NCBI GenBank assembly: GCA_963920765.1
Contig: OY987247.1
Coordinates: 17,146,471 to 17,210,470 of the forward strand
From: Ulota crispa
Lineage: Eukaryota; Streptophyta; Bryopsida; Orthotrichales; Orthotrichaceae
Direction of reading: 5' to 3'
DNA: 64,000 nt
Shown: in pieces, positions 36,901 through 47,400 of the stretch
Layout of the letters: each line of letters starts with the position of its first letter
Numbering within the stretch: position 1 is the stretch's first letter
Translations under genes and position numbers: made by a program
The notes under the pieces: generated by a model
The model's input: the letters and a program-made list of their open reading frames with translations, nothing else
Told to the model about the DNA's origin: nothing
Databases searched by the model: none

Positions 36901-36995
36901 GTCTTCACGAGCTTGTCAATCCCATCACGCTTCGCCAGAAACACCACCACCTTCTCCAGCGAGTCTCTCTGCTTCTTCTGCTTCTCCATGGCCAT
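33950..36995 (-). CDS. PEX11: Peroxin 11, PEX11B-like
   Basis: Two exons on the minus strand, 36995-36720 and 34438-33950, join in phase 0 for 254 residues; plant PEX11 proteins are about 230-250. After a charged N-terminus come VVVFLAKRDGIDKLVKTMQY and GLSRKAFRAGRFLTGLNALR, the amphipathic region that curves peroxisomal membranes. Exon 2 has GEMVYWFFDHFLWLSRVG and a hydrophobic YIFFIIADLL, a charged middle segment (residues ~160-200), then NPFVSHPVTLGISGLASAW and the terminal GWYRNWPDS. This layout matches Arabidopsis PEX11B better than the C/D/E group, from memory. PEX11 drives peroxisome elongation and division in the peroxisomal membrane. The first ATG at 36995 was used; a GTG at 37019 is in frame but an unlikely plant start. 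The 2.3-kb intron holds several repeats. Confidence 0.92.
35745..35960 (+). repeat. Dispersed repeat family M copy 2, in the PEX11 intron
   Basis: Matches the 61420-61625 copy (gcacgacaagcacc, atgcatgttcatcca-type words, ttggc.aac) and, reversed, 24965-25078. It sits after a T17 run. No clear ends. Confidence 0.5.
35949..36548. mobile_element. MITE family F copy 1 with a nested element, in the PEX11 intron
   Basis: Its outer parts match 43108-43433 and 58355-58672 (ggtggg.agttttagag, ccataaagctccaaaaaata, aaattcagtttcagcc). The right end is CTACCTT; the left end is eroded. A family G element splits it at about 36155-36426. Confidence 0.7.
36155..36426. mobile_element. MITE family G copy 2, nested in family F
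   Basis: About 270 bp are absent from the other two family F copies at this point. Ends are imperfect inverted repeats (AACGTCATATTCATTAAACT against AACAAGATGTTCGTTAAATT), with a CTTG word on both sides. Internal sequence matches 12858-13132. Confidence 0.72.
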
Positions 36996-37176
36996 CGCCC
37001 TTTGTTGCTGCTCTTCCACTCTCTCGATTCAATCTCCGCCACTAATCAACTCCTCGCTTTGATCTTCTTCGCCTGATTCGCCCGATTTGGAGCCGTTGTT
37101 ACTGCCATGGCGACCTGCATTAACAACCATTGAATCGTCAACTCTCACATTCTTCGTCACAAAAACAAATGCCTGC

Positions 37177-37870
37177 GCACAAACCCTAGGGACATTTAAC
37201 AGCAAGAGAGAGAAATTGATCGTTGTGTTGTGCTCTGAAAATGGCGAGGGTTTGAGATATTAGCATTTCTAAGGTGCTGCAGGTCTTAGCTTCGAAGAAC
37301 GGCTGTTGGAAACGATCTCATTCTTTAGCTCGGCGTCCAATTTGAACGCTTACTGCGGACAAACCCTACCTCTAACAGCAAGAGAGAAATCAATAGTCGT
37401 TTTGTTCTATGAAGATGGCGAAATTTCGAGAGATTGGCTTTTGCGAGGTGCCGCAGACCTTAGCGTTGAAGAACGGCTGTCGAAAACAATCTCACTTTCT
37501 ATCTGGGCGTCAAATTGGGCGTCAAATTCGAACTGCGCACAAACCCTAGGAACGTCTAACAGTAGGAGAGAGAAATCGATTGTCGTGTTGTGCTCTGAAA
37601 ATGGCGATATTTTGAGAGAATGGCTTTTCCGAGGTGCTGTAGATCTTAGCTTCGAAGATCAGCTGTTGCAAATGGTCTCACTTTCTAGCTCGGCGTCCAA
37701 TTGGATTGCTTAACAACCAAATTGCGCACAAACCCTAGGAACCTCTAACAGGAGGAGAAATCAATCCTCGTGTTGTGCTCTGAAAACGGCGAAGTCTCAA
37801 GAGAGTGGCATTTCCGAGGCTAATGCTATTGCAAACGATCTCACTTTCTAGCTCGGCGTCAAATTCGAAC
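37177..37870. repeat. ~180-bp tandem array 1 upstream of PEX11
   Basis: Four copies of a ~180-base unit, each with acaaaccctagg, gagagaaatc, ttgtgctctgaaaa and tctcactttctagctcggcg. The frame 37306-37713 stays open for 135 codons and repeats a peptide (REKSIVVLCSENGDILREWL type), probably because the unit length is near a multiple of three. The array begins ~180 bp upstream of the PEX11 start; the AAACCCTA word in each unit is a known plant telo-box promoter element. Confidence 0.85.
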
Positions 37871-38129
37871 GCCTTTTCTAACATTCTCCAAACTCTACAT
37901 CCGAGAGAATGCAGCTGAAGAAAACAGAGATTATTGGAAAAACCAAACCAAAAAACATCTCCAAAACTCACAAAACCTCCAAAATTCACAAAACCTCATA
38001 ACTAGTGAGCTAAAGTGTACTCCGAAACAACACTTGGAATTCGTAAACATTCAAATCGTTCCTCGTAAACTAAAGATTTACACTCACACGCATTCTAAGT
38101 TACTCGTCCAAAAGTTCGAACAACTCGAA

Positions 38130-38940
38130 TGTCACAATTTCGGCGCTCTGGTACACCGTTGTTTAAAACGAGACGCGCCAAATCATGCGCTAATCTATGA
38201 GGTATACAAGACGTAAGAGATCGCATTTCATTGTGAAACTGAAAAAGCTCCGCACTTAAGTAAGATTTGCGATGCCAAGCAATTTTGGTACAGAAAGCCA
38301 CTTACATGATAAATTTGAACAAAACGCTGCAACACGCTTACTTCGAATCGAGCTTCGTCAAGAGCGCCAGATCATGCGATAATCTATCAGAAAGAGGAGA
38401 CAGCAGAGATTGCTTTCGATCGTAAAACTCTAAAAGCTCCACACTTAAGTAAGATTTGCGCTGCGCAGCAATTTTGGTACAGATATCCACTTACATGAGA
38501 AATTTGAACAAAATGCTGCAACACGCTCACGGCGAATTGAGCTTTGTCAAGGGCGCCAGATCATGCGCTAGTCTACGAGAAAGACGAGACGGAAGAGATT
38601 GTTATCGATCGTAAAACTCTAAAAGCTCCGCACACTTAAGTAAGATTTGCGCTGCGAAGCAATTCTGGTACACAGTGCGGCGAAATCCACTTACATGAGA
38701 AATTTGAATAAAATGCTGGAACACGCTTATGGAGAATTGAGCTTCATGAAGGGCGGCAGATCATGCGCTAATCTATGAGGTATACAAGACGGAAGAGATT
38801 GTTATCGATCGTAAAACCGTAAAAGCTCCGCACTTAAGTAAGATTTGCGATGCGAAGCAATTTTGGTACAGAAAGCCACTTACATAAAGAATTTGAAGAA
38901 AAGGCGGCAACACGGTTATGGAGAATTGTGATTTGTCAAG
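38130..38940. repeat. ~190-bp tandem array 2 upstream of PEX11
   Basis: Just over four copies of a 189-199-base unit, each with cgccagatcatgcgc, cgatcgtaaaac, aaagctccgcacttaagtaa and tttgaa.aaaa. Unrelated to array 1. No gene-like frame. Confidence 0.88.
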
Positions 38941-38989
38941 GGGTTGGTGTTTGAGAGGGGGATTAAGCTTAGGAGCAGTGTGAAGGAGG

Positions 38990-39345
38990 AGCTACTCGCC
39001 ATTTGTCTGTGTGGATGGCGATGAGTTGTAGCGATGGTGCCATTGTTGATGTGGTGATCGGGCGGTGAATCGGGGGTTTGGGAGATTTGTTGTTTGCAAG
39101 GGAAGACTTGTGCGGATAACTTTTGGTGGATTCAAAGGCCATGGTGGTTGCGTTATCCGCAGAGTGGAAAAGTGCCGAGGCGCTTCAATTTGAAATCTGC
39201 TGGAGGCTGGAGTCCTGGCCCGTCGTCGATGGGGGGAGCATGCAGGGGTGGTGCTGTTCGGCCCCACTTTTGTAATTTTGTCGTGCTTTGCAAAAGCCCC
39301 GCGCCTGCGGGACGGTATCAAGCAGCTATGCTTCAAGAGCGGGCT
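38990..39345. other. GC-rich island without an identified gene
   Basis: Composition resembles the 5' regions of the other genes. Open frames exist on both strands (114 codons minus, 159 plus), none with a known domain. It could be the 5' end of an unrecognised transcript or the outer promoter of PEX11. Confidence 0.4.
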
Positions 39346-39515
39346 TTGTCCTGCAAGGACTCTGTCCTACGTGGCATTTGTTCTACAAGGCTCTGTTCTA
39401 TGGGGTTCTGTCCTACGTGGCATTTGTCCTACGTGGCATTTGTTCTACGAGGCTCAGTTCTACGGGATCTGTTCTATGGGGCTCTGTCCTACGAGGCTCT
39501 GTCCTTCTACAATAC
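39345..39515. repeat. Imperfect tandem repeat, ~20-bp words
   Basis: Words like ctgtcctacgtggcatttg and gttctacgaggctc alternate about eight times. Confidence 0.75.
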
Positions 39516-39525
39516 ACTGAATAGT

Positions 39526-39665
39526 GCATTTAGGTTGCCCTATACTAATTTCTTGACATTTTACACTATTTGAATAATTTTCCAGATTATAGTAATTTTT
39601 GTCAATGTTTATTGAAATTAAAAAAAATGGAGGAAGCAAGCAAAGGTTGGGCGTAGCAACAAGCA
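39526..39665. repeat. MITE family J fragment
   Basis: One end (agtgcatttaggttgcc) and adjoining ~110 bases match the elements at 29097 and 56190; the tail (ggaggaagcaagcaaagg) is the complement of part of the 29097 copy. Incomplete. Confidence 0.55.
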
Positions 39666-39699
39666 TCAAAGCCAAAGAGCGATGAAGTTGAAACTTTAA

Positions 39700-40419
39700 C
39701 CCCTAAAGGCCTAAGTGGTCTCTCAGGGGCCAAGTGGGGTTTCGGGCATGTACTTACAACTAAACTACTTTGTGTGATTTTTTGAAACTTTTATGGAAGA
39801 TGGAGGATTCAAAGATTTGCGAGGGCATCTAATTTTTTCTTGATTTTGACATTTATTGAAGAAGTTAAAAATGAATATCTAGAAAATAGGGGAGGGCGGG
39901 CAGCCCAAAAACTTCTTTAAAAATTGCACTTTTTTTTAAATAAATATATAAAATAGATTTTTTAGAATTATATATAGGTGGGGAACTTTGAATCATTCAA
40001 TTTTGGTTGATGAGATGAAAATTATGAGAAGTTTTTGTTTGCGGGTAGGTATGGATTCTCTCAAAACCACACCTACTCGCAAACGAAAACTTCCCATAAC
40101 TCTCATTTCATCAATCAAAATTGAATGATTCAAAGCTCCTTGCTTATATATAAGTTTAAAGAGCGTATTTCATATTTTTATTTTTTTAAATGCAAATTTT
40201 AAAGAAGTTTTTAGGCTGCCCGATCTCGCCCATTTTCCAAAACCTCATTTTTAACTTCTTCAATAAATGTCAAAATGAAGAAAAAATTAGATGCCCACAT
40301 AGATTTTTGAATTCCCCATCGTCCATAAACATTTTAGAAAATCATACAAAGTAGTTTAGCCATAGGTACATGCCCAAAATCCCATTTGTTCCCCAAAAGG
40401 GGGCTTGGTCCTTTAGGGG
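39700..40419. mobile_element. piggyBac-like foldback MITE, family A copy 4
   Basis: 720 bp, palindromic over most of its length around a centre near 40058. Left end CCCCTAAAGGCC, right end TTGGTCCTTTAGGGG, TTAA on both sides (39696-39699, 40420-40423). The 1939 copy contains one arm of the same sequence. Confidence 0.87.
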
Positions 40420-40423
40420 TTAA

Positions 40424-40779
40424 CCCCTAAACGCAAAGGAGGACATTTTTTGTCCTCCAACTCTGAAAAAACATTATGTATGACAAAAGAATGTTGTTTT
40501 TCATTTGATTTTTTTCAAAAGTGATCATAAACACATGGTTTTATGATTTATCATGGAAGGCAAAATTTTACCTATCTAGATGCACTCATATTTTTAGATT
40601 CCTCAAATTGTAAGAAAATTCAGAGACATAGTTTTAGGTCCTAGCAAATTTCATGAGGTCATCATGTACTGTTGACTTTTGGAGCTTCTTGGGCACTTTC
40701 TATACAAATGAAAACACTACATAATATTGCAAATTTTTGTAGTCTGGCTAGTCACAATGACCAACCGGACATTGAAGGA
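40424..40779. mobile_element. piggyBac-like MITE, family B copy 2
   Basis: Starts CCCCTAAACGCAAAGGAGG directly after the TTAA that ends the previous element, so both share one TTAA. Matches 10707-11071 over its length. The right end, near accaaccgg, is not clean and abuts the next element. Confidence 0.62.
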
Positions 40780-40783
40780 TCAA

Positions 40784-41728
40784 CCCCTAAAGGACCAAGT
40801 GCCGATTCAACGGCACTTGAAAATTTGGGTAGGGTCATATAAAGTTGATTTTTGTTAAATGTTCTCAAAAGTGTTATAGAAGGTGCAAATATGTATCCCT
40901 TGAGTGAAAATGTGATTTTTTGCCCAATTGAATGCCCAATTCAAAAGTTTTGTTGCCCAAAAGATTTTGGGCAGCTCAAGCAGTTTGAGTATCTTTGGAG
41001 AATTTATGCTAAAACTCTCATCAAACTTTTGAAATTTGGCAAGTATGTAACTAATAAAATATGGTATACAACTGTCAAAAAAAACTGGGCTCTCAAATCA
41101 TATTTTAAGAGGAGTCAAACTTAGGTAACTATGTTTGAGCGGTTTCAAGAAGAATTATTTTCTTCTAGCTTCAAATTGAATTATCTTTCAATGTTTATAT
41201 TCAAAGCTTTTAAAAAAATTCCACATATTTAGAACCTTTGTCTCTAACCTTTCTTTGTTTGGCTTTCAAATAAAACACTTCCTCATTGCACAAGAAATTA
41301 TGAAAAAATGACTAGTGTATTGCCAATTCACTCAACCTCCTTGCATTGCAGGGTGATTTTAAATAAGCTAGACTCTATGTTTGCTTTTGAAAATTTTCAT
41401 GAGTTGATCTAATAACATATACTTATGCATGGTCAAAAAGCTCATTTTTGTATAGAGCAAATAGTTTATTCTATGAGGGCTCAAAGTCTGCTGACTTTGT
41501 TTTGCAAGAATGAAAAAAAGTTGCCTTTTTCACTTCAAATGTTATACTATTACGATCCATGTGGTCAAATGGGCTAAAAGTTTTTGTGTACATCAGTTTA
41601 TTTGCTTAACACAATTTTGTATAATGGAGATTCAAAGAAAAAAGTTTTATTTTCAATTTTGGGCACTGCATTAAAAGTTAGCAATTTCTAAGATTTTTTC
41701 TCAAAAAACACCCTTGGTCCTTTAGGGG
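40784..41728. mobile_element. piggyBac-like MITE, family A copy 5
   Basis: 945 bp from CCCCTAAAGGACCAAGTG to CTTGGTCCTTTAGGGG. Flanks TCAA (left) and TTAA (right). The interior differs from copies 1, 2 and 4, so only the ends are shared. Confidence 0.78.
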
Positions 41729-41732
41729 TTAA

Positions 41733-43107
41733 ACCTAAAGTGGACGTCCTAGTAGACAATATGCTTTGTACAATATTTTTTCCATTTTCATTTGGTAGGA
41801 AAGTGGTATGTCATCATTAATTTTGTCCATTTGGTGGAAGGTTCTAGATTAGGAACTAGACATTTAGTAGAGTTATAGTTTTACTCCCACTTGTCAAAGT
41901 TTTGAATTTACCTCAAATGAAGTGAAAAAAGATTGAAGTAAAAAGAGAGTGTTTTGTCTAATAGACATGATTTGAGATCATATTAGGAGGTGATCCCAAA
42001 TTTTATTCACTACAAGTGAACTCCTCTTCAATGTTGACAAAAATGGGTGATGAGATGGCATTAACACTTACTGGCCGTTTGCTTCATTGTGAAAACTCCA
42101 CTAAACAAAACCTCCTCACCTACCAATGAGACATTTTTAAACCTTATCCACTTCCCAATCTGAACCAACCCTTACAATCATGGAGGACGCACAAGTAACT
42201 AGACTTCATGTGAATGTACCCTTAGAATATGTTCACACTTGGTGTTAGGAGGTCTATTAACAATATGAATGCATTATAAAGATCTTTTTACTTTGGACAT
42301 TGAACTTATAATTTTCACTTTGATTAAACTTGTACTCTACTTTATTTTTAAGTGGACATCAAACTCAAAAATGGATTCATTAAACTAAAAAATGGGTTCA
42401 TCAAACCAACACACACTCTGTTTTTTTTTAAACTAGTTTGTTGCTCCATTTAGCAAAACTAAATGAACAATGGTGATTCCATTTAGCATAGGTTAGGGTT
42501 TATATAAATAAATCCCATTTGCATGACATTTGCACTTTTACTTTTGCAATGTACTCTATTTTTAAGTGGACATTGAACCATACTTTTAATGCTTTGATTA
42601 AACTGTACTCTACTCTATTTTGAAGTGGACATCAAACTAAAAATGAATTCATCAAATTGACACACACAATTTTTTTATTTAGTGGTAGTAGTATATTTAG
42701 AAGATGTCCAAATACATCTAGTTATCCTTAGCTACTACCACTCTTAACACCAAGTATAAACATACCCCAACTAAGGTAGCAACACCCATAACCATCACTG
42801 TACCCATGACCATCACTTCTAAAATTTTGGAAAATTTGTGGAAGTGAATAGATGTAATTACAAGGATGTACAACATGTGAATATAAAACCTTATAAGTGT
42901 TGGTATTAGGTGCAATTGTAGCCGGCTCTTTAAAAATTCACAATTTATTCTCACAGTATCCAAATAATATATCTAAAAGTGCAAGTTCATCATTCTCCTC
43001 TTGCTAATAGGATCCTATAATTTTCTAGATGTTTTTTAAATAATCATCATGTTCCAAACCCTTAAGTTGATGGTTATGGGTGCTGCTACCTTACCCTAAC
43101 CACGGTT
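41733..43107. other. Intergenic DNA with a loose ~230-bp duplication
   Basis: Between 42300 and 42680 the words tgtactctact.tatttt, aagtggacat.aaact and tcatcaaa.t recur two to three times. No gene. Confidence 0.5.
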
Positions 43108-43433
43108 AAGGTAGGAGGCTCAACCCCTTTAGGGCACTAAAATTGCTCACCTCCCCCAATGAACTCCACCGGTACATGTTCTTATTCACAGCCTTTTAGA
43201 AATGTACATTGGATGTACATTTGAGGAGATGGGTGGTTTTAGAGCCCTATGGCCTTTCCACTTCAAAATTTCAAAACTAATTCCATAGAGCTCCAAAAAA
43301 TATGAAAAACTTGGATTACATGCCAATTCCTCTTGTCTTTCAGGTAAAACTTACTAAAAACTATTTCAAGAAGTTCCACCTCCCAAAATTCAGTTTCAGC
43401 CCTTAGATGGTCTGTTTATGAGCCTCTTACTTT
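43108..43433. mobile_element. MITE family F copy 2
   Basis: Starts AAGGTAGGAGGCTC and ends GAGCCTCTTACTTT; interior matches 58355-58672. No certain target duplication. Confidence 0.72.
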
Positions 43434-43562
43434 AGTTACATAACCCCCGAGCCTAACCAACAACGTACAAATGATGAGAGGGAAAGCCTCGGTCAGCTGA
43501 CACGCCACGGTCACCGACAGCCGCGTGCGAAGGCCCGGCAGTTTTCCCGCCCTTGCCCGCTG

Positions 43563-43795
43563 ATGAGCGTCCGTCGTCATCCTCGCCATCCTCGTCATCC
43601 TCGTCGCCGTCCTCGTCGTCCTCGTCGCCGTCCTCGTCGCCGTCCTCGTCGCCGTCCTCGTCGTCCTCGTCGCCGTCCTCGTCGTCCTCGTCGCCGTCCT
43701 CGTTATCCTCGCCATCCTTGTCCTCCTCGTCGCCATCCTCGTCGTCGTCCGTCGTCACCCTCGTCGTCCTCGTCGCCGTTACCGTCGCCGTCTCC
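43563..43795. repeat. GTCCTCGTCGCC-type minisatellite upstream of XBAT35
   Basis: About 230 bases of a 3-base-periodic repeat built from CGTCGCCGTCCTCGTCGTCC. It keeps all frames open on both strands (Ser/Pro-rich, Arg/Pro-rich, or Asp/Glu/Gly-rich on the minus strand). It ends ~680 bp before the XBAT35 start. It could be 5' UTR or promoter; a small coding gene on the minus strand (196 codons, 44043-43453) cannot be excluded. Confidence 0.85.
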
Positions 43796-44475
43796 GCGGG
43801 ACAAAACCGATGTCGGACTGCCCCTGAATCAACTGTCGCAGAAACAAGCACTGCTGCTGCTCCCGCATCATTTCCGCACGCTTCGTCCTGTCCAATTCCG
43901 CCTCCAAATCTGCGCTCCCCTGCCAACGTCCAATTCCAACCAAACCGATCCTCAATTTTATTCAAGTTTTCCCTTTCCAGAATTGGAACGCCACTCAGCA
44001 TCCTCGCAATTCCCCCGTCTTTTTCCTCGCTTTTTCGATGCATGCAGTGCGCATCAATCCACGCGTCTTTTTCTCCATCTCGAGTTTACTCAGAAAGAGA
44101 ACCTAATTGAAAGAATTATTGTTGCCGGGAAGGGGATGAGGGATAAATAGAGCTGAACTTCCTTTTTTTTCTTTTTTTTTTCTGTTTTTTTGGTAGGAAT
44201 TCTTGATTAAAGTTTGGAAGGGGAAGAATTTTGGAGCCCGATCGACGTTACCGAGGTAGGCTTGCTGGTGAATTCGGTTTGACGAGAGGGGCGGAGTTGC
44301 GTGGCGTTGAGGGAAATTTAGGGTTTACGAAAATCTTGAAAAGAAAGCAAAAAAAAAGGACGATATTGATAGTTGTTCTAATGGAAGGGAAGTTTTGTGT
44401 GCTAAAATTAGGTGTTGGTTAAATTGCGGCAGTGTTTCGATCTTGGCGGAGGTGAAAGGAGAAGAAGAAGGTGGA

Positions 44476-47400
44476 ATGGGCAATGGGACAAGCAAAGAGG
44501 AGCAGCTGTATCAGGCTGTGCAGAATTCCAACTTCAACGTTGTCAAAGCCCTTCGCCGTGATGGAGCCTCCTTGGAGGTCAGGTTTTTTCAAAGATTTTC
44601 TCGAAACCTCAGTTTCTGGCAAAAGTTGGCAAATTTCAGAGTTCTTAGGTGCTTTTCTTTGTGCTCCAACAAAATTGCTAAGGACTTAACCCCCGAATTA
44701 TGAACACCAGAATTAGTAAGGAGAATTACATGCATTGTCAATAATTGAACAGAAATGATCAAAAGGAAAGTCTCCATATGACCAAGAAAAAGAGGTGATT
44801 TTGTTAGGGTTTCTTTTTGGTCCTTTTAGGGTTTAAAACTTAGCTCAAGAAACTTTGCTTATGTTGCAGTTTGTGGACAAAGAAGGACGCACACCGCTCA
44901 TTCTAGCGTGCACACGTGGTGACTTGTTTGAAATGGTCTTGACGCTTCTTAATCTTGGAGCCAATTTAAACGCCTATCGCTCTGGTAGGTATTTGCAATT
45001 TTTTTTGTTGAGCAGTTGTGAAGACTCACCCGTCTTCTTCGTTGTTAATGGCAGCTTTAAAAAAAGGGTTGATGTTTACTATAGAAAGCATGTATGCATG
45101 ACGTTTGGTTTAGTTTTCAAAAGAGGTAAAATATATATATTTACCTGCAAAAGCACTGGATTATATGTTTCTCAATGCAGGAGCATTTGGAGGGTATCCT
45201 CTTCACCATGCAGCCAAGCGTGGTCTTGACAAGACAGCACTGCTCCTTTTATCCCGTGGTGGTACGTTTGTCACTTCCTGCCATTGTTCAGTTGTCACAA
45301 AGGAATCTGTACTGATCCTTTAACCTTCCAACCCCTCTGGAAAATCATGTTGATTCCATGAAACTTCATATTTTTGAAAGGAAATGCACGTTACAATGAG
45401 GTGTCATACAACATATTTTTTTAAACAAAACTTTAGGTCTAAAATTGGAAATCCGCTACAAGAGCATTTTACGTAACGTAGTTTGAGTCTTGACCTATGG
45501 AGCTTGCAAATGCAGTCACATCTTGAATATTTGAAAATTTCCAGATTTGAAGAGTGAGGTTTAAATTAGAGTTGATAGACTTCGTTTTCTTCGTCGGGCT
45601 TGTAAGAAAGAGAACGCATTTGTAGTGTTGAATTTGAACTTGACGAGAGAGCATTTACTTGGATTGTTGGTGGTAAAATGGGTTAACATGTCAGTTTTTG
45701 TCCCTCACGGAGGTTATTTTTGTGGCGCAGCTGATCCGTTGGCTGTGAATGACGACCTTATCACGCCATTAAGCATGGCTCGCAGTCGAGGTCATGTGTC
45801 TGTGGTCCGGATAATAGAGGTACGCTTCAGTTACATACTCTCTTTCAGTTGTAGATTTTTGTTAAAGTTCATTTATAAATATATATTAAAATTGTGAGCA
45901 CCAATATACTATCTAGGTACTTTTTTACGTGTTAGTAATTATGCAGGAACTTATTTTCCGTTGATTTTGTGGTTTAGTCCTGTGGTTTTAAATTTATATT
46001 AGTCCTATGGTATTCTAGCTAGAGAGTTTTTCAAAAAGGTTACGGTGATGTTTGTTTCGTAGTGTGTGGGTTGTAGCATGCGATGGAACTTGTAAACCAT
46101 GAGTTCAGTTTAGTAATTGACAGGGAGAATGACGGATTGGCAGGATCGAATTTGTATATTCAACGGCATGCTGCGGGAGTTGTCTGGACCTGGGTTTTTG
46201 GAAGCTATTGCATCGCAGTGGCTGACAAAGAAGATGTAAAGCCAATCCTTCACTCATGAAGTTAATGTCAACATAATTGGATGTTAGATCAATGTTACAA
46301 CAATGTTAAATTTATGTTTGGTTAAAGTTGACTTTGAATCTTTTGGTTTATTTAGCTTGACAGCCGCCAATGTGGTATGAAGATAATGTTGTTGACTCTT
46401 CCATCACACTACCGTTAAATTGAACACCAGTTTATATAATACTAACTCAACAGGAGAACTGTATAAATTTCATGGGTGAACGTTAAACACTTTGTCAATA
46501 TGATGGGGGTGTTTTGTGACGATGCTTTTTAATGAGCTCTTCTGAGTAGAAGATTATTTGGACTGATAGTGAGCTCGTGGGTTTGCTAGCTGGGCTGTAG
46601 TTTTGCCAACCGAGAGTGATCCTAGACGAACTCCAAAATTTGAACTTGTTATCTACCAGTCACCCAAGGTGAGTTCAAAAGGCTATAAACCCTTACTGTC
46701 TATGGGTGCCAAAAGCTAAAATTAGAAGTTCCACTTTCAAAGCTAATTTTCTCTTATAATTGACTTACAAATATTATGTTTTTTTAATTTTCAAGTGTAA
46801 GGTTGTGGTTTCTAATTGTTCTCGGTACACTTCTTTACTTCTTGCAAGCTTCCTAAACAAAATATTTCAACTCCTATACACATGAAAGTAACCACTTTTG
46901 CCATTTTGAGCACTCTAGAGTCAACGGTAATTTTGAATAAAAATGATCGGAAACCTTTTTCTATATGAAATTTCATTTTATGAAGTTTTGTTGCATGAAT
47001 TTTGTTATTGAAAGTATTGCTCTATGAAGTTTTGTTAGAGGAGTTTTTTTTTTGGATTTTTTCTTATATGTTACTCCTTCATCCAAAGGTAAAGTCTGAG
47101 CTATAATGCTCTGGTGAGTACCTCAAACATTCGTTGCATGACAGGTGAGCCTTTGGAATGGGGGAATTACGTCACCTTCAAGTCATGCTGCGAGGTTCTC
47201 CAATGTTCGTAAGCTGTTTAGGACTGAGGAGATGATCTCTTCAGCTTTTTTGGCCAGAAATCATTAAAAAGTCTCAGATATTGAACAGTCAAAAGTGAGG
47301 TGTACAGGAACTATAACAAATTTTCCACTTTATCATGTCTGCAGGTTTCCACACCACGCACTATTTCTCTAGCGAAGACTGAAGTGGAGGAACTTAATTT

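Noticed and set aside
36720-37019. GTG at 37019 as PEX11 start
   Set aside because: Plant nuclear genes rarely start at GTG, and an ATG in frame lies eight codons downstream.
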